Source: Echinicola rosea (GTDB taxonomy: Bacteria > Bacteroidota > Bacteroidia > Cytophagales > Cyclobacteriaceae). From it: 64,000 bases of DNA. Position numbers and translations under genes: made by a program. How positions within the stretch are numbered: position 1 is the first letter of the stretch; each line of letters begins with the position of its first letter. This document shows positions 1 through 9,000 of this stretch, piece after piece. The stretch is taken from assembly GCF_005281475.1 (NCBI RefSeq), contig NZ_CP040106.1, forward strand, positions 749,501 to 813,500. The letters are read 5' to 3'. Below the pieces are notes generated by a model that was not told where the DNA came from, did no database searches, and saw only the letters and a program-made list of their open reading frames with translations.

Positions 1-920
1 AGCACAAGCTCCCTTCTTTTCTTGTAGGCTTTTTCCATTTCTACAGAAGGCGTCTGGTCACCGGTGATGGCTGCCAAAGCGGCGCGCTGGGCGATGCCCG
101 TGCCACCAGAAGTGAATTGACCTTGGATTTTTTCACAAGCCTTGGCGATGAAAAGCGGGGCGCAGATGTAGCCCACTCTCCAACCGGTCATGGCATATCC
201 CTTAGAAAAGCCATTGACGGTGATGGTCCTGTCAAACATTCCGGGAAGTGCCGCCATGCTGGCATGCTGGCCGGTATAGTTGATCAGTTCGTAAATCTCA
301 TCAGCTACGACATAGATGTCCTTGTGTTTTTTGATCACTTCAGCAATGGCTTGGAGTTCATCCTTGCTGAATACAGATCCGGTAGGATTACAAGGAGAGG
401 AATAGATGACCGCCTTGGTCTTGTCCGTGATGGCCTCTTCCAGTTGCTCAGCCGATGCTTTGAAGTTGTTTTCAAGGGTCCCTTCGATGAGGACCGGCAC
501 ACCACCTGCCAGCTTGATGATTTCTGCATAACTTACCCAGTATGGAGAGAAGATCACCACTTCATCACCTTCATTGAGCAGGCACATGAAAATGTTCGCA
601 ATGGAATGTTTGGCGCCAGTAGAAAGAACGATGTTTTCCGCTTTGGCTTCAGTGATTTTATTTTGGGTTTGTAGCTTTTGGGCAATGGCTTCCCTCAAGT
701 CTTGATAGCCTGCTACGGGAGAATACGAGAAATATTTCCCCTCATCTATGGCAGCCTTGGCCGCATCCTGGATGTGCTGGGGAGTCTTGAAATCAGGCTC
801 TCCCAGACTCAAACTGATGATATCGATTCCCTGGCCTTTGAGCTCTCTTGCTTTTTTGGCCATCGCCAGCGTAGCTGACTCTTCCATATTGTTAATACGG
901 TCTGATAAAATACTGCTCAT
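1..920 (-). CDS. aspC: Aspartate aminotransferase-type PLP enzyme (C-terminus outside window)
   Basis: Fold-type I pyridoxal-phosphate aminotransferase (class I/II), cytoplasmic; it would transfer the amino group between aspartate and 2-oxoglutarate. The frame is open from an ATG at 918-920 to the window edge, giving about 306 of the usual ~395 residues. Visible motifs: LSLGEPDF near the N-terminus, STGAKHS (cofactor phosphate contacts), SSPCNPTGS, VVADEIYE, and NGFSKGYAMTGWRVGY, whose lysine binds PLP. A TAATTTTG box at 1023-1030, on the same strand about 100 bases upstream, is a possible promoter. Class I aminotransferases differ in substrate, so aspartate specificity is inferred from overall resemblance to bacterial AspAT (SKxxxMTGWR type). 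Confidence 0.9.
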   Translation of the reverse strand, partial: MSSILSDRINNMEESATLAMAKKARELKGQGIDIISLSLGEPDFKTPQHIQDAAKAAIDEGKYFSYSPVAGYQDLREAIAQKLQTQNKITEAKAENIVLSTGAKHSIANIFMCLLNEGDEVVIFSPYWVSYAEIIKLAGGVPVLIEGTLENNFKASAEQLEEAITDKTKAVIYSSPCNPTGSVFSKDELQAIAEVIKKHKDIYVVADEIYELINYTGQHASMAALPGMFDRTITVNGFSKGYAMTGWRVGYICAPLFIAKACEKIQGQFTSGGTGIAQRAALAAITGDQTPSVEMEKAYKKRRELV

Positions 921-1022
921 TTGCTTTATAATTGTTTTTATATGGTCAGTTTATTGTTACCTTTATTTTTCTTTTCCGCCCAAGATGCAATCGAATCGAT
1001 TGCTGACGTTTTAATAATTGGG

Positions 1023-1030
1023 CAAAATTA
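1023..1030 (-). promoter_or_regulatory. Possible -7 box of the aminotransferase gene
   Basis: Read on the minus strand the bases are TAATTTTG, matching the Bacteroidota sigma-A -7 consensus TAnnTTTG. It lies about 100 bases before the aminotransferase start. No clear TTG at -33 is visible, so the call is weak. Confidence 0.35.
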
Positions 1031-1126
1031 AGGATTATGCTTGTTAATTCTAAACCTTTCTTTTATTTAGAGCATAGAATCTTCCAATTAAAACGTTATC
1101 ATTAAAAACAGTGCAGTGTTTAGCAA

Positions 1127-1990
1127 ATGCTTGGCATGAAAAAATACCTCATTCTACTTCTTTTATTGGTCAAGGTCAGCATACTCAAGGGCCAGCGCTT
1201 TGACTCCTTGTCATCCGCATCGCCTGCCGCGGACTCTTCCGGTGTCGTGGAGAGCTCGCTACTTCCTACCACTGCGCCCATCCTTCTTTTTGACGATGAG
1301 AAACGCAAAGAAGAAAAGAAAAAGAAGCGGAAAAAACAGAAGAAAAACATCTACTATGGCGAGCGCACCCGCAAGGATTTTATCCGCGTGGAGACCAGGG
1401 GGAAGACCCAGTATCAGCTGTTTCACATCACCACCAGAAACAGAATGGTCAATCCCTATGTACGGGATGTGTATTGGTTGGATACCAAAAATGATGTGAT
1501 CAGGACCAAGGGATTTAATCCCGAAGAAGGATATCTGCTGCACGGCCCTTATGAAAAACGTATCGATGATGCTGTGGTGGAGAAAGGGATGTTTTACTTT
1601 GGCACCAAGCATGAACGGTGGATGACTTTTGACCAAAAGAACATCCTGCTGAACAAGGGGCATTATTATGAAGGATGGCCAAAAGATTCCAGGGTTACCT
1701 ATTACAATAAAGGCGAACAGCAAATTGAGAAAGTCATCCCTGTGGAATACGAACTTAAGGAAGGCAACTTTTACCACTTTTATGAAAATGGTCAGTTGGC
1801 CGTAATGGGTGAATACCATTATGGAGAAAAAGTGGGGCTATGGACAGAATACTGGAATACGGATGGCGGCAAGACCATTCGCAAGCGGGAGATCCAATAC
1901 CAAGAGGAACCTTTTACCAAGAATTTCAGACCATATATAAAGGCGGAATGGAATGCAGATGGACAACTGATCTATCAGGCCGGGCGGTAG
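1127..1990 (+). CDS. Exported protein with MORN/YwqK-like repeats, function unknown
   Basis: 287 residues. The N-terminus is a signal peptide (ILLLLLVKVSI); a second ATG at 1136 gives a more ordinary signal start, so either could be used. Residues ~60-80 are a highly basic stretch rich in Lys and Arg. The rest contains short repeats built around Gly-Tyr/Phe-aromatic units (EKGMFYFGTKHERW, KEGNFYHFYENGQL, YHYGEKVGLWTEYW), as in MORN-type and YwqK-type repeat proteins of Bacteroidota. Such repeats are often labelled antitoxin by databases without functional evidence, and no toxin gene lies beside it. It is a single gene, followed by about 480 bases without a gene. Function is unknown; secretion to the periplasm or cell surface is inferred. 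Confidence 0.7.
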   Translation: MLGMKKYLILLLLLVKVSILKGQRFDSLSSASPAADSSGVVESSLLPTTAPILLFDDEKRKEEKKKKRKKQKKNIYYGERTRKDFIRVETRGKTQYQLFHITTRNRMVNPYVRDVYWLDTKNDVIRTKGFNPEEGYLLHGPYEKRIDDAVVEKGMFYFGTKHERWMTFDQKNILLNKGHYYEGWPKDSRVTYYNKGEQQIEKVIPVEYELKEGNFYHFYENGQLAVMGEYHYGEKVGLWTEYWNTDGGKTIRKREIQYQEEPFTKNFRPYIKAEWNADGQLIYQAGR

Positions 1991-2180
1991 TGGGCAGATT
2001 AAAACTCGACATATGGGCAGGTGCTTTGGGAATAAAGCGCAAAGATCAATTTCACAAATGCTGGGTTGTGCCAGGCTCCGTTTTGCGGGGTCTCCGTCCC
2101 AGCACTGGTAAGTTTTGAGTCTCTGACTCAATAAAGCTGTTCCAGATTTGTACCCCTCCCTGTTGTTACCCTATTTAATA

Positions 2181-2225
2181 TTGAAAACTTATATTAACCC
2201 GGTCAACACTAATCAGGGAAGTACA
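2181..2225 (+). repeat. Copy of the sequence found upstream of the four-helix-bundle gene
   Basis: About 45 bases here match the minus strand of 33587-33632 with very few differences. The shared core includes TTAACCCGGTCAACACTAAT. At 33.6 kb it directly precedes the start of a four-helix-bundle (S23-like) gene; here no such gene follows. It may be the remnant of a lost copy, or an independent small repeat. Confidence 0.6.
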
Positions 2226-2260
2226 CAATTCCACTGTGGACGTTGTCTTTGCCCTTTTAT

Positions 2261-2432
2261 CCCGGATTATGCGTTGGGAATCGTAGTGAGAGCTGAAAGT
2301 GCAAGAAAATCAGTTAGTTTGGAGGCATTAGCGTAGCACCGCTACGGTTATACCGAAAACTAAAGTGAAACGACTGATTTTGTCCGCCGCGGCGGATCAG
2401 GTCGCAACAGATAGGCTAATGCATATTCCGGA
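2261..2432 (+). repeat. E2 element, copy a (inverted-repeat element, ~175 bp)
   Basis: Member of the family also seen at 25161-25335 and 52785-52963, with a half copy at 29656-29690. The ends are inverted (CCCGGATTATGCGTT at left, AATGCATATTCCGGA at right), with inner arms AGAAAATCAG and CTGATTTT. It carries one palindrome TCCGCCGCGGCGGA at 2383-2396 that copy 25161 lacks. It has no coding capacity. It fills most of the gap between the MORN-like gene and the helicase gene; target duplication at this copy is not convincing. Confidence 0.7.
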
Positions 2433-2471
2433 TTTATCTATAGTCTAATATCCGGCTAATTGCCGCGCTTT

Positions 2472-3833
2472 TTACCGTTTGCCTCCCTTTTTCTTCATCT
2501 GATTACGGTTTCTTTTGGCCTTGCTGTTTTTGTTGCCACGAACCTTTTTCTTGTCGGGATTATAGTGGGGATTAGTATTCGCACGGGCCTTTTTCTCATG
2601 AAAGGCTCCCTTGAAGGTAGGGTCAGCTTTTTGCCGTTGCTTGTCGATCTCCCGGTCGTAGGCCTGCTTTTCGGCAAAGGGCGTGTCGGCAATGCGCACC
2701 TCCTTGGGAATGGGCTCCTCGGGCACCTCCATTCGGATAATCTCCTCGATCCGCCCAAAATGATATTCCTCTGCAGGGTTGATAAAGGTAAAGGCAGCAC
2801 CTTCCTGCTCTGCCCGGCCGGTACGTCCCACACGGTGAACATAGTCCTCATAGATCAGCGGCACGTCAAAATTGACTACATGGCTGACCATGCTGATATC
2901 CAGCCCCCTGGCCGCCACATCCGTCGCCACGAGGATCCTCACATTTCCTGACTTAAAGTCATCCACGGAATTGATTCGGGTATTTTGTCCCTTATTGGCA
3001 TGGATCACACGGATTTCACCGTGCTTTCTACGTTCAAGGTATTGGTAAACCGCTTCGGCATTTTTTCGGGATTTGGCAAAAACGATCACCCGATTGATTT
3101 CTCCGTCCTGCAGCAAATGATCCAGTAGGGTGATCTTGGTCTTGAGATTGGGCACGAAATACTTGGTCTGTGCCACCGTATCGGCTGTAGTCGCTTGCAA
3201 TGCAATCTCGATCCGCTCAGGAAACTCCAAAAATTCGTGTGAAATACGCTCTACCCTTTCCGAGAACGTCGCCGAAAAAAGCATGTTTTGCCGCTTCACG
3301 GGAATCACTTCCAAAATTGATCGGAGCTGCGGCATAAATCCCATATCCATCATTTTATCCGCCTCGTCCATCACCATGGTTTTGATATTACGGACAAAGA
3401 GCTCGCCTTTACTATAAATGTCCATAAACCGACCTGGTGTGGCGATGATAATATCCACTCCTTCGCGGATCTTTTCGATCTGTGGCGTCGGCCCTATGCC
3501 TCCATACAGGCACACATAACGGAGGTCAGTATATTTGCCGAGATCAAGGATCGCCTGCTCTATCTGAATCACCAACTCACGTGTCGGAGCCAGGATCAAG
3601 GCCCGAGCATGGTCGCCCTGCGCATATTTTGTTTTCATCAATAGTGGCAACACATAGGCGGCGGTCTTTCCGGTCCCGGTCTGGGCGATGCCCAAAATGT
3701 CCTGGCCTGCCAATGCGAGCGGGATGGTCTTTTCCTGAATAGGGGTAGGCTTGGTATAGCCAGCCTCTTTCACCGCTTCCAAAAGCTGCTTGTTCAGTTT
3801 AAAATTTTCGAAAGACTGCGGGCTATCGGACAT
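2472..3833 (-). CDS. DEAD-box RNA helicase, RhlE-like
   Basis: 453 residues. ATP-dependent RNA helicase expected to act in ribosome assembly or RNA decay. Motifs in order: FENFKL with the Q motif (PTPIQ), AQTGTGKT (Walker A, motif I), APTRELV (Ia), TPGRFMD (Ib), MDEADKM (motif II, DEAD), FSATF (motif III), VIVFAKSRKNA (IV), VATDVAARGLDI (V) and HRVGRTGRA (VI). The last ~60 residues are a Lys/Arg/Asn-rich basic tail, typical of RhlE-type and cold-shock helicases and likely to bind RNA. It is divergent from the dihydroorotase gene, with a 70-base shared upstream region. Bacteroidota carry several paralogues, so a specific gene name is not assigned. Confidence 0.93.
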   Translation of the reverse strand: MSDSPQSFENFKLNKQLLEAVKEAGYTKPTPIQEKTIPLALAGQDILGIAQTGTGKTAAYVLPLLMKTKYAQGDHARALILAPTRELVIQIEQAILDLGKYTDLRYVCLYGGIGPTPQIEKIREGVDIIIATPGRFMDIYSKGELFVRNIKTMVMDEADKMMDMGFMPQLRSILEVIPVKRQNMLFSATFSERVERISHEFLEFPERIEIALQATTADTVAQTKYFVPNLKTKITLLDHLLQDGEINRVIVFAKSRKNAEAVYQYLERRKHGEIRVIHANKGQNTRINSVDDFKSGNVRILVATDVAARGLDISMVSHVVNFDVPLIYEDYVHRVGRTGRAEQEGAAFTFINPAEEYHFGRIEEIIRMEVPEEPIPKEVRIADTPFAEKQAYDREIDKQRQKADPTFKGAFHEKKARANTNPHYNPDKKKVRGNKNSKAKRNRNQMKKKGGKR

Positions 3834-3903
3834 GATTTATTAATTTTAGCTTCAAATTGATTTAGGATATTTTCTACTCCTGCAAATTCCAATATAATAA
3901 GAT

Positions 3904-5253
3904 ATGAAGAAGCGTATATTGATCACTGATGCAAATATAGTAAATGAAGGTAAGATTATCCGAGGGGATGTTTATATACAGGAAGGATTGATCTTCGCTG
4001 CCGGTGGAAACCTGAAGGATTTTCAGAAAGAAGCGGACATTACCATAGATGCAAAAGGGAAATATTTGCTTCCCGGGCTGATCGATGACCAGGTTCATTT
4101 CCGTGAGCCAGGCCTCACCCACAAAGCCGAAATCTACACTGAAGCCAAAGCTGCCGTCGCCGGCGGTGTCACCACCTTTATGGAAATGCCCAACACCGTT
4201 CCCCAAGCGACGACGTTGGAGCTTTTAGAGGAAAAATATAAAATAGCTTCCGAAAAGTCACTGGCCAATTACTCGTTTTATCTCGGTGCCACCAACGATA
4301 ACTTGGACGAACTCCTAAAAGCCGATCCCAGCACTATCTGCGGCATCAAGGTATTCCAAGGCTCCTCCACAGGCAATATGCTGGTGGACAATCAAGAAAC
4401 CTTGGAAGGGATCTTCGAAAAATGTGAGATGCTCATCGCTACACATAGCGAAAATGATGACATCATCAAGGCCAACCTGGAAAAATACAAGGCGGAATAC
4501 GGTGACGACATCCCGATAAAATACCACCCAAAAATCCGATCGGCAGAGGCATGCTATGATGCTTCCAAACGGGTAGTGGACCTGGCCAGAAAATATGGCA
4601 CCAAGCTCCACATCCTTCATATCAGCACGGCTAAGGAAGTCATGCTATTTGACAATACCCTGCCGCTGGAGGAAAAGCGCATTACTGCAGAAGCCTGTAT
4701 TCACCATATGTGGTTTTCTGAAAAAGATTACGATAAAAAAGGAACCTTGATCAAGTGGAATCCGGCTGTAAAAACGGCCACAGACCGAGACGAGATCTTA
4801 AAAGGTGTATTGGATGACCACATTGACGTAATCGCTACAGACCACGCCCCTCACACCTTGAAAGAAAAGGAAAATCCTTACACCAAAGCCCCTTCCGGCG
4901 GCCCCTTGGTACAGCATAGCTTGGTAGCCCTTTTGGAAATGTACCATCAAGGAAAAATCACGCTGGAGCAAATCGTCCAAAAAGCCTGTCATAATGTCGC
5001 TATTTTGTTCGAAATTGACAAAAGAGGCTATATCCGGCCTGGATATCATGCCGATTTGGTCCTTGTGGACTTGGATGACCCTTGGGAGGTAAAAAAGGAA
5101 AACATCCTTTCCAAATGCGGATGGTCCCCATTTGAAGGACAAGTATTCCAATCAAAAGTAACCCATACACTCGTTTCCGGACACATTGCGTACGAAAACG
5201 AGGCATTTGATGAAGCACAAAAAGGAGAACGACTTAAATTTTCCAGAAAATAA
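3904..5253 (+). CDS. pyrC: Dihydroorotase
   Basis: 449 residues, amidohydrolase superfamily. It interconverts N-carbamoyl-aspartate and dihydroorotate in de novo pyrimidine synthesis, in the cytoplasm. Signature HFREPG at 65-70, MEMPNT at 94-98, GIKVFQGSSTGNM with probable carboxylated Lys149, ATHSEND (His181), LHILHIST (His239) and ATDHAPH with catalytic Asp313. Oddity: the first metal-binding motif, normally DxHxH, reads DDQVH, so the first histidine is Gln63; see findings. The gene stands alone; CarB, the preceding pathway enzyme, lies at 26.5 kb in the same window. An allantoinase or hydantoinase role is less likely given the DHOase signatures. Confidence 0.88.
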   Translation: MKKRILITDANIVNEGKIIRGDVYIQEGLIFAAGGNLKDFQKEADITIDAKGKYLLPGLIDDQVHFREPGLTHKAEIYTEAKAAVAGGVTTFMEMPNTVPQATTLELLEEKYKIASEKSLANYSFYLGATNDNLDELLKADPSTICGIKVFQGSSTGNMLVDNQETLEGIFEKCEMLIATHSENDDIIKANLEKYKAEYGDDIPIKYHPKIRSAEACYDASKRVVDLARKYGTKLHILHISTAKEVMLFDNTLPLEEKRITAEACIHHMWFSEKDYDKKGTLIKWNPAVKTATDRDEILKGVLDDHIDVIATDHAPHTLKEKENPYTKAPSGGPLVQHSLVALLEMYHQGKITLEQIVQKACHNVAILFEIDKRGYIRPGYHADLVLVDLDDPWEVKKENILSKCGWSPFEGQVFQSKVTHTLVSGHIAYENEAFDEAQKGERLKFSRK

Positions 5254-5266
5254 TTAGCCATAGCTA

Positions 5267-5297
5267 TTGTTTGAAAAAAAAGCGTGTATTACCTTTG
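5267..5297 (+). promoter_or_regulatory. Promoter of tRNA-His
   Basis: TTG at 5267-5269, 20 bases, then TACCTTTG at 5290-5297: the canonical Bacteroidota -33/-7 arrangement. Transcription would start a few bases later, about 35 bases before the tRNA. Confidence 0.75.
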
Positions 5298-5339
5298 CAG
5301 TCCATTCAGGGATAAGACCTGAATATACCTATAAATATG

Positions 5340-5413
5340 GTGGTTGTAGCTCAGCTGGTTAGAGCGCTGGTTTGTGGCACCAGAGGTCGTCGGTTCGAAC
5401 CCGATCTTCCACC
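5340..5413 (+). tRNA. tRNA-His (GTG anticodon)
   Basis: The cloverleaf is readable: D-arm GCTCAGCTGGTTAGAGC, anticodon arm CTGGT-TTGTGGC-ACCAG with anticodon GTG, T-arm GTCGG-TTCGAAC-CCGAT. A G encoded at 5339 would supply the extra G-1 of tRNA-His opposite discriminator C73 (5413). CCA is not encoded. Aligned by eye, the acceptor stem (GTGGTTG with CTTCCAC) has two T-T mismatches, which is a little unusual. Confidence 0.92.
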
Positions 5414-5415
5414 CG

Positions 5416-5449
5416 AAAACCCCTCATTATGAGGGGTTTTTCTTTTTTT
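5416..5449 (+). terminator. Intrinsic terminator after tRNA-His
   Basis: Hairpin ACCCCTC-ATTAT-GAGGGGT followed by a run of T. It directly follows the tRNA. Confidence 0.85.
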
Positions 5450-5516
5450 ATAAAGTACAAAGAACTATTTCGGCATGTTATTTGTCGGAAGAATGTATCA
5501 TCAAAACAGTGCAGTA

Positions 5517-5666
5517 ATGTTTACATTATTCAAACAACGACCTACCTTTCCAAAGGTAAAACCTGTAAATTTGAAAGATATTCAAATGTATATGGCGAAA
5601 TTCGAAGAATCACTGAAGAACTTCGATGAGGTACAAAAAGAAAACATTAAATCAATTACCAGATAA
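5517..5666 (+). CDS. Small hypothetical protein (49 aa)
   Basis: Short reading frame starting MFTLFKQRP and ending ENIKSITR; an in-frame upstream ATG at 5475 would add 14 residues. The C-terminal half is charged and helical in character (AKFEESLKNFDEVQKENIK). A perfect-stem terminator follows four bases after the stop, which supports an expressed gene. It lies between tRNA-His and the glycogen operon. I do not recognise a family, and no function can be given. Confidence 0.55.
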   Translation: MFTLFKQRPTFPKVKPVNLKDIQMYMAKFEESLKNFDEVQKENIKSITR

Positions 5667-5671
5667 TAGTA

Positions 5672-5704
5672 AAAAGGTCACAATTTAGTGACCTTTATTT
5701 TTTC
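5672..5704 (+). terminator. Intrinsic terminator after the 49-aa gene
   Basis: AAAGGTCAC-AATTTA-GTGACCTTT with a following T-rich tract. The stem is nine perfect pairs. Confidence 0.8.
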
Positions 5705-5781
5705 GTATTTTATTTTTCTTTTCGCAGTATTAGGGTATTTTTAGTAAACACTCTAAAACCACTTTTAACTGCAAAAATTCC

Positions 5782-7698
5782 ATGAGCTACATCCATTTTG
5801 ATAAGACAGAATTAATTAACTTAAATTATTCTCTCGAAAAAGAAACCATTCGATCCAATCGATCGGGATGCTACACCAGCACCACCATCATAGGATGTAA
5901 CACCAGGAAATACCATGGACTGTTAGTGGCTCCTCAGCCACAAATCGACTCACAGCTTCATGTCTTATTGTCCACCATTCATGAAACGGTCATCCAACGC
6001 GGAGCCAGCTTTAACTTGGGCATCTGCAAGTACCCAGGCACTTATTCCCCCAGAGGGCATAAATACCTGGAGGATTACAGCTCCGAGCCTATCCCCAACC
6101 TTATATATAGGGTAGGAGGCGTAGTGCTTCAAAAAGAGATTATCCTAGACACCACCGCAGACAGAATGATGATCAAATATACCCTGCTGGACGCCCACTC
6201 TCCCACTACCTTACGGCTTAGTCCTTTTTTGGCCTTCCGGGGCTATCACAGCCTGTCCAAAGCCAACACCTATGTCAATAAAAAATCCAACAAGGTAAAA
6301 AACGGTCTTGAATTCAAACTGTACGAAGCATACTCCCCGCTATCCCTACAAATCTCGAAAAAAAATGATTTTATCGCCGTACCCGACTGGTATTATGATA
6401 TCGAGTACATCCGGGAAAAGGAACGTGGCTATGATTTTTTGGAAGACCTATATGTACCAGGCTATTTTGAATTCCCCATTGAAAAAGGAGAATCGGTCAT
6501 TTTTGCAGCAGGCCTCGAAGAAGCCGACCCTGAATCGCTGGCGGAGGCTTTTGACCGGGAACTCAAACGTAGAACCCCCAGAGACAATTTCGAAAACTGT
6601 CTTAAAAATGCTGCGGGACAGTTTATCAGCCGACGGGGTGACGAAACCCGGGTCATCGCAGGTTATCCTTGGTTTGGCTGGTGGGGCAGGGACACCTTGA
6701 TCGCCCTGCCTGGGCTCACCCTGACACAAGGTGACTACAGCACATTTAAGGATGTCATGCGTACCCTCTCCAAGGACATCCAAGGAGCCATGTTCCCCAA
6801 TATTGGCAGCGGAGGGCAATACAACATGAACACCCTGGACGCCCCCTTATGGTATTTTTGGGCTTGGCAGCAATATGAGAATCATACTGGCGACCGCAAA
6901 ACCATCACCGATCAATATCTCCCAAAACTCAAAGGCATCATCGACGGGCTCATTGCCGGAAGTGACTTTAACATCAAAGTATTGGAAAATGGCCTGCTCT
7001 ATGGAGGAAAGGAAGGCATTGCCCTTACCTGGATGGATGCCGTCACCACAGATGGCCCCGTCACCCCAAGGATCGGCTGCCCGGTAGAGATCAACGCACT
7101 CTGGTACAATGCACTCTGCTACTACCATGAGCTCACCAATGAAGGTTTTGCCAAAGAGCTTGCCGAAAAAGTAAAAACTTCATTTAACGGGGCCTTTTGG
7201 GACAAAAGCAAAGAATACCTTGCAGATGTTGTCGATGGCTCCCATACAGACTGGTCCGTCCGTCCCAATATGGTTTTTGCCACATCCTTGCCTTACAGCC
7301 CACTGGATGATGTCCAAAAAGCCGCGGTCTTGGAAACCGTGAAATCCCACCTCCTCACGCCTAGGGGATTGAGAACTCTCGCTCCGGGCAATCCTGCTTA
7401 TAAAGGCTATTACCAAGGCAACCAATACCAGCGCGACAATGCCTATCACCAGGGAACAGTCTGGCCTTGGCTTCTTGGCCATTTCGTAGAAGGCTATTTA
7501 AAAATCCACGGCAAAGCCGGTAAAAACATCATCAAAAAACTGATCAAAGGCTTTGATGACACCATGTCCCAATACGGGGTGGGGTCCATTGCGGAAATAT
7601 ACGACGGCGACCCGCCACATCGTCCAAAAGGCGCCATTTCGCAAGCCTGGAGTGTCGGAGAGTTGCTCCGGATCATGCAATTAGTAAATCACTATTAA
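5782..7698 (+). CDS. Glycogen debranching enzyme (amylo-alpha-1,6-glucosidase)
   Basis: 638 residues. N-terminal bacterial debranching domain (about 1-230), then an (alpha/alpha)6-barrel amylo-1,6-glucosidase domain (about 270-630). Recognisable segments are TRKYHGLLVAP near the N-terminus, FGWWGRDTLIALPGL, MFPNIGSGGQYNMNTLDAPLW, LTWMDAV..GPVTPRIGCPVEINALWYNAL and HQGTVWPWLLGHF, with Asp residues of RD and MD as likely catalytic acids. It removes alpha-1,6 branches of glycogen or limit dextrin. First gene of a three-gene operon: the synthase gene starts 12 bases after its stop. No branching enzyme or ADP-glucose pyrophosphorylase is in the window, so whether the operon serves glycogen turnover or maltodextrin use is open. 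Confidence 0.9.
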   Translation: MSYIHFDKTELINLNYSLEKETIRSNRSGCYTSTTIIGCNTRKYHGLLVAPQPQIDSQLHVLLSTIHETVIQRGASFNLGICKYPGTYSPRGHKYLEDYSSEPIPNLIYRVGGVVLQKEIILDTTADRMMIKYTLLDAHSPTTLRLSPFLAFRGYHSLSKANTYVNKKSNKVKNGLEFKLYEAYSPLSLQISKKNDFIAVPDWYYDIEYIREKERGYDFLEDLYVPGYFEFPIEKGESVIFAAGLEEADPESLAEAFDRELKRRTPRDNFENCLKNAAGQFISRRGDETRVIAGYPWFGWWGRDTLIALPGLTLTQGDYSTFKDVMRTLSKDIQGAMFPNIGSGGQYNMNTLDAPLWYFWAWQQYENHTGDRKTITDQYLPKLKGIIDGLIAGSDFNIKVLENGLLYGGKEGIALTWMDAVTTDGPVTPRIGCPVEINALWYNALCYYHELTNEGFAKELAEKVKTSFNGAFWDKSKEYLADVVDGSHTDWSVRPNMVFATSLPYSPLDDVQKAAVLETVKSHLLTPRGLRTLAPGNPAYKGYYQGNQYQRDNAYHQGTVWPWLLGHFVEGYLKIHGKAGKNIIKKLIKGFDDTMSQYGVGSIAEIYDGDPPHRPKGAISQAWSVGELLRIMQLVNHY

Positions 7699-7710
7699 AC
7701 GTCACTTTTT

Positions 7711-9000
7711 ATGAAGGTATTAATGTTTGGATGGGAATTTCCACCGCACATCTCAGGTGGACTGGGAACGGCCTGCTATGGGCTATTGAAAGGCATGTCA
7801 CATTTTGATCATGAAGTGGTTTTTGTCGTCCCAAAACTATATGGAGACGAAGATCCCCTGGCTGATTTTGTAAATGCCAGTGACGTAGAGATTGATTACA
7901 GGGAAAAGCGGTTTAAACAAATCTGGAAAAACCTCACTTATCTGGAGGTCAGCTCATTTCTGATCCCTTACTTGGGGCCAGAGGAATTTGCACGTTTTAC
8001 CGACAAGGCATTGCATGACCGTACCGATGTGGACGAAAGCATTTTTGCCAATAAATTTTCATTCAGCGGAAAATACACCAAAGACCTGATCATGGAAGTC
8101 TCGCGCTACGCCCTCGTAGCGGGTCAAATTGCCAAAAACAAAGCACATGACATCATCCATGCACACGATTGGCTGTCTTTTCCTGCCGGCATTGCCGCAA
8201 AAAAAATCAGCGGAAAACCATTGGTAGTACATGTGCACGCCACCGAGTTTGACCGCTCAGGAGAGCATGTCAACCAACGCGTATATGATATCGAACGATC
8301 AGGGATGGAAATGGCCGATAAGATCATCGCGGTAAGCCATCTTACCAAAAAAACCATCATTACCCGGTATGGCATCCCTGAAGAAAAGGTCACGGTCATT
8401 CACAATGCCGTCCTTGACACCAGCATCATCACCAGTTCGGCCACCAAAAAAGTCCCGGAAAAAATAGTGACCTTTCTCGGCAGGATCACCTTCCAAAAAG
8501 GCCCGGAATACTTCATAGAGGCCGCCAATAAAGTCCTTAAAAAAGACGACAATGTGCGTTTTGTAATGGCCGGATCAGGCGATTTAATGAACCGGATGAT
8601 CGACAGGGTAGCCGAATTGCGGATTGCAACCAAATTTCACTTCACTGGATTTCTTCGGGGTGGGGACGTGGACCAGATGTTTGCCATCAGCGATGTCTAT
8701 GTGATGCCCTCCGTCTCGGAGCCGTTTGGCATCTCTCCCCTAGAAGCGGTACGCTACAATACCCCCGTGATCATCTCCAAACAATCGGGAGTCGCAGAAG
8801 TGCTTACCAATGCCCTGAAGATAGACTTTTGGGACATTGACGCCATGGCAGACGCCATCTTTGCCCTGCTCCACTACGGCGGCATCTCTACGATGTTCCG
8901 ACAATGCGGAAGCGAAGAACTCAAAAAAATGAAATGGGAGCACGTCGCTGAAAAAATCTTCGCCCTTTATGATAAAACTCTAACCGTAACACATTCATGA
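7711..9000 (+). CDS. Glycosyltransferase, glycogen synthase-like (GT4/GT5 fold)
   Basis: 429 residues, GT-B fold. N-terminal half starts MKVLMFGWEFPPHISGGLG, with the glycine-rich loop that binds the acceptor in starch/glycogen synthases; IIHAHDWLSFPAG and VVHVHATEFDR follow. C-terminal half has VTFLGRITFQKGPEYF and the donor-binding E-x7-E motif in SEPFGISPLEAVRYNTPV. Lying between a debranching enzyme and a GH57 amylase, it is expected to elongate alpha-1,4-glucan from nucleotide-glucose; UDP- or ADP-glucose preference cannot be read. Its stop overlaps the next start (ATGA at 8997-9000), so the two are translationally coupled. Related GT4 enzymes make other products, so the exact activity is inferred from context. 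Confidence 0.85.
   Translation: MKVLMFGWEFPPHISGGLGTACYGLLKGMSHFDHEVVFVVPKLYGDEDPLADFVNASDVEIDYREKRFKQIWKNLTYLEVSSFLIPYLGPEEFARFTDKALHDRTDVDESIFANKFSFSGKYTKDLIMEVSRYALVAGQIAKNKAHDIIHAHDWLSFPAGIAAKKISGKPLVVHVHATEFDRSGEHVNQRVYDIERSGMEMADKIIAVSHLTKKTIITRYGIPEEKVTVIHNAVLDTSIITSSATKKVPEKIVTFLGRITFQKGPEYFIEAANKVLKKDDNVRFVMAGSGDLMNRMIDRVAELRIATKFHFTGFLRGGDVDQMFAISDVYVMPSVSEPFGISPLEAVRYNTPVIISKQSGVAEVLTNALKIDFWDIDAMADAIFALLHYGGISTMFRQCGSEELKKMKWEHVAEKIFALYDKTLTVTHS

Noticed and set aside
117..674. Frame of 185 codons opposite the aminotransferase
   Set aside because: The minus strand clearly codes for a conserved PLP enzyme here.
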